Assembly: GCA_033030425.1 (NCBI GenBank) | Contig: JAUFSD010000011.1 | Coordinates: 1,550,001-1,614,000, forward strand | Length of the DNA stretch: 64,000 nucleotides | Reading direction: 5' to 3' | From: Verpa conica | Taxonomy: Eukaryota; Ascomycota; Pezizomycetes; Pezizales; Morchellaceae | Part shown: positions 43,895 through 55,300 of the stretch, piece by piece | How positions within the stretch are numbered: the stretch's first letter is position 1 | Layout of the letters: every line of letters starts with the position of its first letter | Position numbers and translations under genes: made by a program | Notes under the pieces: model-generated | What the model was told of the DNA's origin: nothing | Databases searched by the model: none | The model's input: only the letters and a program-made list of their open reading frames with translations

Positions 43895-46381
43895 ATGCCC
43901 TTTTCTCACAACGACTCCTCCTACTCATCTCCTCATTCTTCGTTACTATCTTCACCAAGGCACGTTCGCCTCAGTTTCCCCTCATCATTGTTCCACCTCC
44001 TTGGATTCAAGTAAACATCAGGCAGAACCCCCTCATTATCGAGTAAGATAAAGCTAGTGCTAGCAAGATCTGCTATACCCCTGTACTCGCACTATCTCCC
44101 TTTACCTGTGACGGTCTACTTTAAGACAACTCCCCTTGGCTGGGAATTCTTTCATTTCCGAAGAGTGCTGCCCCGTAGTTAGCCAAGAGCAATACCTGTC
44201 TATTGTGCAGGTGTCCCAGAGCTCAAAGCCCCCGAGCAGCGTAGAAGCCAAAGATCTGAGGTAAACGCTGAATGTTACCCCCTCGGTTTCTATTTCTGAT
44301 CTGCCGCTTGCATGGTCAAGCAAATCCATCTGTATCAACTAACGTATTTTATGGGGTAACGGGACACGACAGGGTAATGGGACACTGATTTACATACAAA
44401 ATCGCTATTTTGACACTTTTGTATAACTATAACCATTCAGTCAAAAGAGCTAATAAATTAATTAGTAGGAGTTATCTCCAATAGAAGCCACTACTGTAAG
44501 TTACAGTTATTGGTGTGATGTTTTGAGGGATCTATGCAGAGGGGTACCTCATTAGAGGTATTTCCCCATACAAATTAATGCCAAGCCAATTTGTTTTGTA
44601 TGGCAATTTTAAATAATTAATAGAACATAAAACCCATAGCAGATACGGGGGATTATACATTATTAATAGAATCTTAAAACTATATATATAGTTGTTAGAC
44701 TAAAATTAAGATATAGAAATAGCAAATAGTTACTCAATTGAATAAATATTAAAAATATAGATGTCAGGCTAATGCTCCAGTATTGAACGGATTTTATTGT
44801 ATATCCTCTGAATATCAAATATTATATATTTTATAACTATATTTAGTTATTTAATTTATTACCTCTACAAAAATATTAACTCTACTATAATTTCAAAATC
44901 AATGAACGTGAAATGCATATTCCACTGTTTTAAGCTATCGTTCTCTTTCATATCTCTATATTTAAATCTAAAAAAATCACTATAATATCTAATCATTATA
45001 ACTCTGTACTTAATGTACTTTAAATTTTATCCTAACATATTTTCCTAATAAAAAATATTCTTTGTTACTTTCTGTATTATTTTGCCCTCCAATTTTAATT
45101 TACATTATATAAAGCTAATATTCAAGGAGAAAAGAGCTTAGTACCTCTATTCTATATTCCTCAATTTAATATTCTCTTCTATTACTTTATGGGGTTTTAA
45201 TTAATTTAACTTAATTTATTGTGGCTGTCCCATTACCCTGTCGTGTCCCGTTACCCCATAAAATACGTTAATAAGTTTGATTAGGTACGACTACCACCTT
45301 GGAGCCAAGTACTCTACTCTACACCGCATGCCTTATTACGTACATGACGCTATCGGACGATTCATCTTATTGCTGAGAGACGAGATGAGGAGAGATGGAT
45401 TTATATCTGAGGAAGAATCCAATTCTATCTTCATCAATACCGGCACTAGAATCCCACTCCCATCTGAGGCACCAATCGGCACCCAACCCATGATGATGGA
45501 GCCGGATGCTGCGTTTGAGTTCATAGATGGATCTAATTTAGAGTTAGGCGGGGAGGCCTTCCCGCGTGTTGTTTTTGAGGTTGCGTTCACGAAGGGATAC
45601 GGTACTGCTAATGATGCTGTAGAGCAATGGCTGATTAGGTCTGATGGGCGGGTCAAGCTTGGTATTACCATCAATTTGGAGGAGGCGAAAGCTAACGATA
45701 TCGTATCACCTGTCTACTCATCTTCGTTCTCTACAGCCCACGGATATTCAAAATTTCAGGAAGAGGGCGATCATACGGGATGGGCTCAGCCTATCTCAGG
45801 CTTTGTTGAATTCTATCGCTACAATGCTCAGACAAGATCTGTTTTCATAGAGGGCTCCCGAATTGTGAGTCTTTGCTTTACATCCTCTTTTCGATCAAAT
45901 CTTGGCTTTACCCACGTTCAGAACTAACAAAAATGACCAGGATCTCTTCCCTAGCCCTGAGTCCACTCAGCAGGAAACCCCAGAGATCAGGATAACAGAT
46001 CTTCTTCCCGATAGTCATATCGATGGCTCGCGTGAACGCACATTCAAAATCTCCTTCGAAAAGTATCGCAAGCTCATTAAAGGAGGGAAAGGTAGATTGG
46101 CTCTTGAGCGAAGGTCACTTGCAAATAAGAAGCTCAGGAAAAGAAAATACCAGGGTTCTGACATTTATACGTCTGCTGAGGAGGACGAGGAGGGGGGAAG
46201 GAGAGAAAGTGAAGTAGAGGAACAAGTGGAGGGGGGAGAAAGTGAAGTAGAGGAGCAGGAGAAGGGGAGAGAAAGTGAAGTAGAGGTACAGCCGGAACAA
46301 AGACCTAAAAAGCGCAAGAGAACTGTGAGTATCCGAGAGAAGTGTCAGAGTGACGGTCTTTATACTAGATATGACTTTTGA
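43895..46381 (+). CDS. PD-(D/E)XK-like protein with transposon-bearing intron
   Basis: Four exons (43895-44010, 44126-44260, 45285-45864, 45941-46381) join in phase to about 423 residues. The middle holds MPYYVHDAIGRFILLLRDEM, then MMMEPDAAFEF and PRVVFEVAFTKGY. The EPDA...FEVA pair resembles the PD...(D/E)x(K/A) core of Uma2-type restriction-endonuclease folds, and a large family of such proteins exists in fungi; catalytic ability is uncertain because the expected Lys is Ala. The C-terminus has acidic repeats (ESEVEEQ) and a basic PKKRKR motif suggesting nuclear entry. The second intron is 1,024 nt because a 927 bp DNA transposon lies in it; without it the intron would be 95 nt. The first exon is less certain. 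A donor-like GTGAGT after KKRKRT could extend the gene further. Confidence 0.75.
44342..45268. mobile_element. 927 bp TIR transposon inside an intron
   Basis: Perfect inverted repeats of about 43 bp begin ACGTATTTTATGGGGTAACG at both ends, with TA on each side (44340-44341, 45269-45270). The interior is strongly AT-rich and lacks any transposase frame. It sits between a good splice donor at 44261 and acceptor at 45284 of the surrounding gene. The perfect ends suggest recent movement by a transposase supplied elsewhere; the AT-rich interior may reflect its origin or mutational decay. Confidence 0.9.
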
Positions 46382-48212
46382 ATATTTTTGTTAAATATGA
46401 TGCTGTACTATCGTTTATAATACACGCCACTATGCCTGTTCATAATATGATTAATGCACCGACTACAGGTTTAGCCGTGCTTTCCGTGATTGTAGCCCCT
46501 GGTGTAAGGCGTATGTACATAGCTCTTATTCCTGGGTGTAAAATATATTGTATGGTGTTAGTATATGTAGGATAGAGCTTTAACACTTTATAACGGCTCT
46601 TAAGGATACTCCTAAAAAGGATCCCACATTTAATAGGACCATATAAACTACATATGGACTAGTATTACCGAGGGGAAAAAAAGGAAGAAACATATAGATT
46701 AGTTCATTTTCACCCACGAGACTGGACCATCAGAAAAACGGACTGGTTCGGCCCATATAACCCCCGGACCAAATTGACCCTTGCCTCCAGTGATCACGGA
46801 TAGAACACAGAGTTTGCTACACCAGCAGGGTAAGATTGGATTTGATCCGTTCTAACCACAAGATTACTTTATTTGTTCTTCCATTTATATATCCTTCTTT
46901 AGATTTATATATTCTCAAATGGTTGTATCACCCTTCAAAGTCTATGGAGGCGTTGGGTTGGCACAAAGTTGTATTTTTATTTAGCCTTAGCTTTTGAGGC
47001 AAATTATCAGCACCCGGACACGGGCCTATACCACCCAGAACGCCACTAGGTCGAAAATACAACATCGGAGGTATTAAAAGGATTAAGTAGAACGCCTAAA
47101 ATCGATAGTAGAATAGTAAGAATTCAGGTCTGTATAATAAAGCTGAATACCATCAAATGATGGGTGCTCTACTGCTACTATCTCGCCTCAACCTACTAGG
47201 AATCTTAGTTTAAGGATTAAATGCTAGCACTACCCACAAGGTCTCTAGTGAATGTGCTACTCGCAGGTCAACTAGAGAACCCTACTTCTATCCCAGTAGG
47301 GCCTGCATCATATCTCTTTCCCCCCATATCTAATTTCAAAAGTTTCAAATTCTTTCTTATTTATCTATTAACACCATTCCTAACCCTATCACCTCCCGCC
47401 ACTACTATCTTGGTATTGGGGCTTTTAGTAATAACAATTATTAGATACAGTGGTGCTACCAACTAGGCAGTCTCAATAAGTGTTCTTGATCCCTCAATCA
47501 TTTGTTTTGGTGTTTGCTCATTTTAAATTATTCTCCAATTTTATATCTCCAATGTAGCGGCGGTTTTGGTTTTATAGGCATCTGTACTCCGCACTCCAAG
47601 TACTTAACGGCTGGGTTTCTTGTTTTTCTTTTGTTCTCACCAAATAGCTATAGTAGTCCTTGGACTCAGGTAATCCTCCAATCTGGCCTAATAGCTAGCT
47701 TTGAAACTACTTCAAGCTTCAAAGGTTGCGTTATATAGAGATTTCCAAAGTCCGCTCAACATACAATGTTTTAGGGTGGGAGGCCTTTACGACAAGTGTT
47801 AGAATACCGCTTCACTAGTTCTAGAGATATAAAGAATGCCGGTCTGTTGAGCCTATCATAATCAATATGCTAGAAGATAGAGATGTGCTTAAGTTAGGTT
47901 TATAACGTGGCTACAATTGGATTATAGGTAGAATACAAGGCTGAATGAATGAATGAATTAATCATAAGTATGAATATAAGACAGATATATTTAGAGCAAA
48001 CAAGATATTAGATACGTAAAAATAAAGGAAATAGCTGATATCCCTGAAGTAGGCAACAAATAACTTGCAGACAACATACAAATACAAACGAGTAATGGGA
48101 AACAGTAAGGGAATGATGCCTGCAACAATAATTGATGTAGTAAGTGAGTAACCGATTATTGAGTACGTGGTAGTGGTGGGGTTCCAGAACTAGGAGCAAT
48201 AATAATTTGGGA
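46382..48212. other. intergenic, no gene seen
   Basis: AT-rich, with a GAAT microsatellite near 47943-47957 and a CCTAACCC tract near 47380. An 81-codon frame at 47221 has hydrophobic stretches but no start context or family, so I do not call it. Confidence 0.4.
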
Positions 48213-48524
48213 CTAGTCCTTGGGTGGGCGTTTATACTTCCTGCCAGGAACGAGGAGGAGGATTTCACCATATGTTTCATGCCAAGGAAATGAATCTTCG
48301 GTCATATTTTCAAGGAAGTAGTCTGAGCTCTGATTTGTATCTTTGTCGCAGTTCGGGCATTTAAAGTCATAGACACATAACTGAACTTGTAGATTATTCT
48401 TCGCGGCACAGTTCTTGTCGAATTCAGCCCCAACCTCGGTTCTTATGTATGCCCTACATTTTTGGAACCGACGCTGAACACAGTGCCCACAGGGGAGGTA
48501 ATATGCGGTTTCGTATTGACACAT
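48213..48524 (-). CDS. small cysteine/histidine-rich protein
   Basis: A 103-residue protein starts MCQYETAYYLPCGHCVQRRF and continues with C at KCRA, KNCAA and QLCVYDFKCPNCDK. The CGHC and CPNC pairs with flanking Cys suggest one zinc site, a pattern seen in many short fungal proteins of unknown role. The C-terminus is basic (GRKYKRPPKD). There is no signal peptide, so it is probably intracellular. A TATA box and a CAAC-rich leader about 140 nt upstream support expression. Confidence 0.75.
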   Translation of the reverse strand: MCQYETAYYLPCGHCVQRRFQKCRAYIRTEVGAEFDKNCAAKNNLQVQLCVYDFKCPNCDKDTNQSSDYFLENMTEDSFPWHETYGEILLLVPGRKYKRPPKD

Positions 48525-48665
48525 GGTAATATTGGTAGTTTGAGGTAGTTTGGTGATATGGGAACAGTTGGTAATGTGGAAGGTTATGTATGTAATGAGG
48601 TTGTGTTGAAGAAAGACTGTGTAGTGATCTGGGTATGAAGAAACTGTGGTTAGGATTTCAGGGCC

Positions 48666-48673
48666 CTTTTATA
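48666..48673 (-). promoter_or_regulatory. TATA box of the Cys/His-rich protein gene
   Basis: TATAAAAG on the minus strand lies about 142 nt upstream of the start codon at 48524, followed by a C/A-rich leader with repeated CAAC/CATTAC words. Confidence 0.55.
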
Positions 48674-50260
48674 CCTGCCCTGGGTCGAGGGAAATTCTAC
48701 AAAGTTAGGGATTACCGCTGTACTCGTGTTTCTCTAATCAGATTATTTGGGCAAGTCTATTTCAATGGTACCCTCACCATATATTTCGTTTATGGTATCC
48801 GTCGGCCGGTATGTATTGTATGGGATCCAGCTATACGAGTACCCTTATGTTCCAGATACGAGCATTCTCTATAGGCATCTACGCACAAACATCCTGTGGG
48901 CCCTGGCGAGCTGGAGCTATCAACGTACAGTAGTAACCAACCGTTGTATGTATTGCAAGGATAGAATGACTAAGCATTCTCTATGACTTACTACTACCCG
49001 CTATAGAATTATCACACACATCCATAAGTGGACCAAATCTCAAAGTATCAAGGCGTCGATTTCAATTGAACTGTAGGGTATAAAAATAGCAGGCCTCATG
49101 TTACTCTCTACCGACTGAAATCGAATATTATCTTATTACTACCCCCTTCGTGCATGAATGGATATCTCCCACATGATATCCACCCCATTACTAATGAGGG
49201 TCTGTTTCTTCCGCCGGTTCGACACTGTTCTTGTGTGGTACCAAAGGCGACCGGTCATGGAATATCACTTGCTACACCGAGCCTGAGGCAAAGCGTCATA
49301 GCATCCTACACGGAGATGGGTAATTTCCCAATATGCGGATATCTCATAATATTGTCGTATCCCTATACGACCAAGAAAGCTGGTCCTATCTTTAAACACT
49401 AACCCATACCTAATATGTGGTACTCCCATCTCTAGTTCCATATCACCTCACAAATCATAAATCATGGGCTCGTCAATAAGAGAGTCATCGGAGATAGTAG
49501 AATATACAATTGACATCTTCGTTGTTTGAGTGTTTAGCGGCCATTGTAGTAGAGGCCTTAACTATAGAATTTTAGGGATATGTAACTACGGGAAAGTGTT
49601 ACAAGTGTCATTGTATTAACGCAGTCCTAGGCTTATATGGAAAAGGTTGCATCAACCCCGCATACTAAAGCTACCCCAGACTTTGTTAGTGCTCCACCAT
49701 CTCTTCTCGAAGAAAACAATGGGAAACATGATTCCTTACATTTGGGCCTTTTAATTGCCCCTCACATTCTCGGTGTACTAATATTGGCCAAGGGCCGACT
49801 TTATTCGAGGCCTATACCATTCGCGCAAACCAAGGCCCATGCTTACTTTGCCGAGAATAACAAGCATCAATTGGTCCTGAGCTTCAGGCGGGTATTTATC
49901 TATTAAAAAGAAATATAGGTGCGTTTGAAATTTGGCTGAGCCTTATCGTGACTTATGGTTGGAAATCAGGTTGTCATAGAGTTGACACATACATTCAGAT
50001 TGAGGCTGACTCATATGTTGTGGTGAGGACACTACTTAAAGATAGTTGTTTGACTACTTTATAGTCTATCACTTGTTATAGTTTTGATCCTATCTTTTAT
50101 CTCGTCTGCCTCTGTGAGTCCTTGTATCTCCTAACTTGCCTCCGTCTCGTCTCTCAGCCTGTTCCTCGTGGGATTCTTGAATTCCTTACCCGACCCATGC
50201 CCTTGCCTACGGCTACAGCAACTAGTAATTGTGCGTAGTAGTATCAACTCTAACATAATA
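48674..50260. other. intergenic, one doubtful ORF
   Basis: A frame at 49637-49906 (89 codons, MEKVASTPHTKATPDFVSAP onward, with a hydrophobic LHLGLLIAPHILGVLILA stretch) could be a small membrane protein, but there is no promoter signal or family, so I leave it uncalled. Otherwise nothing is supported. Confidence 0.35.
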
Positions 50261-51444
50261 ATGTCTAGCCCCCCTCCACAATCTAGGGGCACTATAATCA
50301 TTGATAGAATTGCGGGCGTCAAGTGGACGCCGGAAGAAGAGACTGCACTTCTTTACTATCGGGTGTACCATGGCCGAAGGAACCGATCTGACCCATGGAC
50401 CGCTATCCAAGCATCGATGCGGGAAAGATTTCACCAAGAGAGATCCATATACTCTTTACAGAGCAAGTTTAAGGAGTTGTGTACTAAGCATGGTCTCGGA
50501 TCCGAGGCGACTACTGGAGACGCGAGTACTGGGGGTACGGTTACTGGGGGCGCGAGTACAGGGGGAGCCAGTACCGGGGGAGCGAGTACCGGAGGAGCGA
50601 GCACTGGGGGGGCGAGCACTGGGGGCGCAAGTAATGTGGGGGATGGGGGCTCGAGTGCTGGAGGCTCTAGTGTAGGGGGAGCGAGTGTGGGCGGGGCTAG
50701 TGTTGGGGGGGCGAGTGTGGGTGGCGGTGTCAGTACTGGGGATGCGAGCAGTGCGGACGCGAGCACCGGGGACGGGAGTTATGCGGGTGCGGATGCGGGC
50801 ACTGTCTATGATGAAGAAAAGGTCTTTTCATACCTGAAGACAAAGGAAGCAACCAGTGTGTTCCCCATTGGCCTGTAAGTTGATTGCTGGATTCTCCCGG
50901 TCCCGTACACTGGTATATGGCTAACGCGGCCACCAACGCCGCTCCAGGCCGGCCCGCTGGCCCGCCGACGCCCAGGATCTAACATTCTTCCCGCGAATCG
51001 GTGGCGGCGGGCATCTTCAACTCCAACACACCCCCACTCCCAGCGGTGGCATGAAGCTCGCCCCTGCAAAGCAAGCACAACATCCACTACTAAGTTCGGT
51101 CTCCCGCAACACGGGGGGAGGCAATGTGGGCGGGGGCGGCAACGTGAGCGGGGGATCGACACAGAGTCGCGGCTATCAACATCATGTATCACGGGGCCGT
51201 GAGTGGTATTGGCCTTCGGGTACATGCTCTCACTTCCGGTGTATGTGCGTGCAAATGACTAACGTTGATAGTACTCCAGTGTACTCAGCGCCGGCTACAG
51301 CAAGAGTGGCAAAACAGTCTGAACGGCCCGCTCCGATCCCTCAGACCTATCCTTCCTCGGCCGTCTCCTCAAATCTCCATGCCCGTCAAACTCACGATAA
51401 CTGCCAAAGCAATTGGAAAATCAGTTGTCCGCCTCCTCCAATGA
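50261..51444 (+). CDS. Myb/SANT-like protein with GGAST repeats
   Basis: Three exons (50261-50874, 50948-51198, 51272-51444) join in phase into about 345 residues; both introns are 73 nt with good borders and CTAAC branch sites. The start is MSSPPPQSRG. An N-terminal Myb/SANT-like or trihelix-like segment (VKWTPEEETALLYYRVYHGR, then WTAIQASMRERFHQERS and LQSKFKEL) suggests DNA binding. It is followed by a low-complexity Gly-Gly-Ala-Ser-Thr array, a Gly/Asn-rich linker and a basic tail ending KAIGKSVVRLLQ. Such domains occur in fungal transcription regulators and in domesticated transposon proteins; which applies cannot be told here. Confidence 0.75.
50512..50775 (+). repeat. 15-bp coding minisatellite (GGAST array)
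   Basis: Units close to GCGAGTACTGGGGGA recur across about 250 bp, drifting to GCGAGTGTGGGGGGG variants on the right. The 15-bp period keeps the frame, so copy number can change without breaking the protein. Confidence 0.8.
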
Positions 51445-52317
51445 AACCACGCACAGGGGGCGGCGGGTGACTAGTTATATCCCAGGGAACGGCTAGAGAT
51501 GACATGGATTCTGTCTCCTCCAGGGCAGAATCTACTCCTAAATATTTACTACTTTTGTTCTACCCTCTTTCCTCCATCAACGAACGGCTTGCAATCTTCA
51601 ACCTTATACATACTTACTCTCAAAGCTAGTGACATTGATCGGGTTCTACAGAGAGGGACAGGCCGTCATCTCCAGTATCCTGTTGGTAATCAGCGTCAAG
51701 AGAGTGTCTATGATGTTATTGGGCACCGGAATATGCTGTTGGCCGTGGGTCATTCCCGATAGAGTCAAGACGACTGTGTAGGGGGGAGGAGAGACCAAAG
51801 TAGGAGAAACGGCTAGTATAGGGATGGTTGAGCCTAATACTTAGGTAGTGAGGGGGTTGGTACCCGGAGTAGGCAGATAGTGAGATAATTGTAAATCTAG
51901 CAAATAGCAGAATAAAATAAGGACGCCGGGGTAATTAGACGTATGTGTGGGGGGGTTTGGACCAGTATAGTTAAAATGACCGCATAGTGAAAAGCTATGA
52001 ATGGATAGATTAAATGATAGACTACCCCGTTCTGCTGCCCAGTGCCCTGTAATTTATTATAAAACATCAAGGGATAAAAGATATGAAAATGGTAAAGTAA
52101 ACCCTAACCCTTCATCACGTGATATCCACCTCCTCCGAGTGATATCTGGTGAACAACATCATAACCGCTGTCATCTTGACCGGCGGTGAAGCAGTCGACC
52201 TCTGGTAAGATTTCTTCCCCCCACTGACAGCAAGATATACCATAGGAAACCAGCACACAATTAGCCAACTGCAGTTTCGCCTGGGCCATCACAATCTATA
52301 TTCGCTTCTAGACAGAT
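51445..52317. other. intergenic, no gene seen
   Basis: G-rich and T-rich short tracts and a two-unit telomere-like tract near 52099-52112. No supported gene. Confidence 0.4.
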
Positions 52318-55300
52318 CTACGCTCCCGTGTGGATAAAAGGCGCCCACAGAATCGGTTGTCTCGGATATCTGTCGCGTAGTCTTTTTACCGCATAGTGGA
52401 ATGAAGCTCCGACCTTTCGGTGACCTCCATCATCCTCGTCAATCTCACGGCTTTCGAAGAGGGAGCTGTAGAAATCAGTTGCAACCTTCTGACAAGCAGT
52501 ATCATTTGATGACCATTGGGTTGCAAGTACATGGCTAAAACCTGCAAGCTGGAATCCACTGGCAATATAGATTGACTCGTCAGCTAGTTCGTCTGAAGCA
52601 TTCTTTGCAGTTGAGCAAGCGGAGAGATACGCGATCTGCGCGTTCTTGAGGTTTGATTCTGATATAGATTTAACTGTCAATTTATCCACTGCTCCAGATG
52701 CCGTTTGGAGGAGTAAGTGACTTTCAGAAGGTTTTAGGCGATTAGACAGACCATGGCAGGCAAAGTGGATAGCATGGTACGACGGAAGTGCTATCAGGAC
52801 GTCGGGTGAAGTTGGATGGTCCATTCGAGTTGTACGAGATTTCCCTTCAGCAATCGTCATGATTTTATCAACCTCCACCGTAGCGTTCTCGAGTGGAGGA
52901 TGATCTGGAGTGGTAGGCATGCTGACAAGTAGGAGCTGGGATTCGGACATCGGTTTGAGCTTTCTCTCACGGGCATATGAGAGAGACTTGACAGTTGGGG
53001 TATAAGAGGAGATAACATGGCTAACGGTATTCCGGGTTGATCCAGGCGAGTGATCACCGGCAGCATGAAAAGGTGCTGTCGCTAGTGGTCCGACACCGAT
53101 CCACCAGACCTGTGGCAGGTTACTAATAGCAGGTCCAAATTTTAATGCCTGGAGAACCGGTTCCACTGCAACATCCCATAGCCATAGAAGCAGTTCTCCA
53201 AGTTTTTCATTTCTCGCTTTGTATGTATTACGCTTGCCCCGAACAAGCTCAACTATCTGGCTCATCTTTTCTTTGGCTGATGAGTAGACCAGCTTCGGGA
53301 GTGCCAATCCTTGTATGGCAGATTTCGTGACAATGATGGCATCACTTCGTAGTTCCGTAGTATTCATAATAACAATTGGGCCATTACTTGCTAAAGTCAT
53401 TAGGTTAGACGAATGACCGGGCAGCTGAAACCCTTCGAAGCCGGGGAGATCGCGGATAAGTAGTAGTGTTTCATCTAGTTCCTGAATTACTTCACGACGA
53501 CGCCCCGGCTTGTCTCCCTCTTTCACTTCCCGGACTGATGCGGAATCAACCTCCATCCGGAGATCGTAAAATCGTTTGGAAAGGATCGGGTGCTTCAGTT
53601 CAAGCTCTGAGAGATCGTTCCTGCAGTCGATAACATGGCCCATAATTATTCCTCTACCAAGTTCTAATAGTCTGAGGCAGTATGAGGCTTCTTGCCCTGC
53701 TTGAAAGGCCGTAGAGACTGTTTCTGCCGCAAGTCTAGAGAAATCGGATAACCGGTATTCCTGATCGTCTTGGCGTAGAGACCGTGGGCTTAATTTTGGA
53801 AGCATCCTAACAGCATCCTCAAGAAGAGAACTTGACTCTGCCCACCGCTTTTTCGTTGCAAGGAGCTGGGCGGCCATACGGGCTGCCTTGATCCTGCTAT
53901 TTGGAGGCGACACCTGAGAGTACCAAGCTTCGTAAAGACTGTGGAGAATGAAATTAAAGTCTCGAAGGGATTTCATCTGGAGATACCGGAGGGTGACTAT
54001 TTGTGCTTGACCATATAACATAGCTGCTCTGTTGGGATTTTCTGAGGGTGTTGCAGCGACGGCATCCGCAATGCTATTGATACCCTTTTCAAGGTCTGTA
54101 GGATTCCCCAACCGCTGATACCTCTGCTTTAGATAGCTACCAAGGTTTAAAAGTGTTTTTGCCCTCCCCGGACTGTTTGGAGGTGATATACTAATCGCCA
54201 TTTCAGTCCATAAGATGGCCATCTCAAGGTCCACGGGTACTTCTGTCTCATCGTATCTTGCTTTAATCATGACACCAAGGTTGGTGTAGCTTGAGGGTTG
54301 GAGGATTGCTGATGTAACCTTGGCAGCCTCTTCGCTCCACTTGATTGCTCTCTGGAGGTCTTCTTGGTCTTTCAGCTGCTCATACCTCGCATACAATATC
54401 GTAGCTAGGGTTCCTGACATTTCTGCTCGACGAGGGCTGTCGATGGGTACTAATGCTAGACCCCGCTCAGCCGATATAATGGCCTTCTGGAGGTCTTCCA
54501 TGTCTCCCAAGTATCCGTACCTCATAGCAAGCGCTGAGGCAAGGGTTGTGAATGAACTCGCTCGGTCAATCCACCTAAGATATACTGCTGTAACCGACTC
54601 TTCAGCGCATTTGATAGCCTGCTCGAGATCTCCAGAGTCTCCTAGCCTTCCGTACCTAGTCATAAGCATTTTTCCTAGGCCATCAAGCATTGACCCTCGA
54701 TTAGGATTTCCTGTCAATGTCGCAGTGATCGCATCTCCCATGAATCTAATGGCCTCTTCGAGATCCTCAAGTGTTCCTAGTTGTTTAAATCTCATCTCAA
54801 GCATTGTGCTGAGGTTATTGAATAGGATTGCACTTTTAGGGCTGGAAGTTGGTGTTGACAAAACTCCCTCTCTAGCCAACCCGATCGCCTTGTCAAGATC
54901 CTCCAGCGCGCCTAACCGCTCAAATCGTGCCCTCACCATGTTACCAAGGTTATTGACCATTGGGACCCTCTCAGAACTTCTGGGTGATGTTACTTCAATG
55001 GCCCCTGCGGTCAGTGTGATTGCTTTCTCGAGGTCCGAAATATTTCTCGACTGCGTATATCTTGTGTTAAGTGCTGAGGCCAGATTCCCGGACCTATGTA
55101 CTCGAGCGGGACTACCAAGGGGCGTTGCCGTGACAGCTTTTTCAGCCCACATAATACCTTCTTCAAGATCCTCGAGCGTTTCCAAGCTTTCAAACCGCAT
55201 CGTAAGCATTGTGCCCAATGAGTCAAACATGTGGCCTGGGTCGTGGATATCGGGAGAATCTGTTGTGATTGCGTCTCTTACGAGCTTGATAGCCTGCTGA

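Noticed and set aside
45902..46381. Independent gene starting at 45902
   Set aside because: The acceptor at 45940 joins it in phase to the upstream PD-(D/E)XK-like exon; the upstream codons of this frame are intronic.
54320..55300. 326-codon plus-strand frame opposite the CHAT gene
   Set aside because: Ser/Leu/Arg-rich reading antisense to the TPR repeats; its periodicity mirrors the repeats on the real strand.
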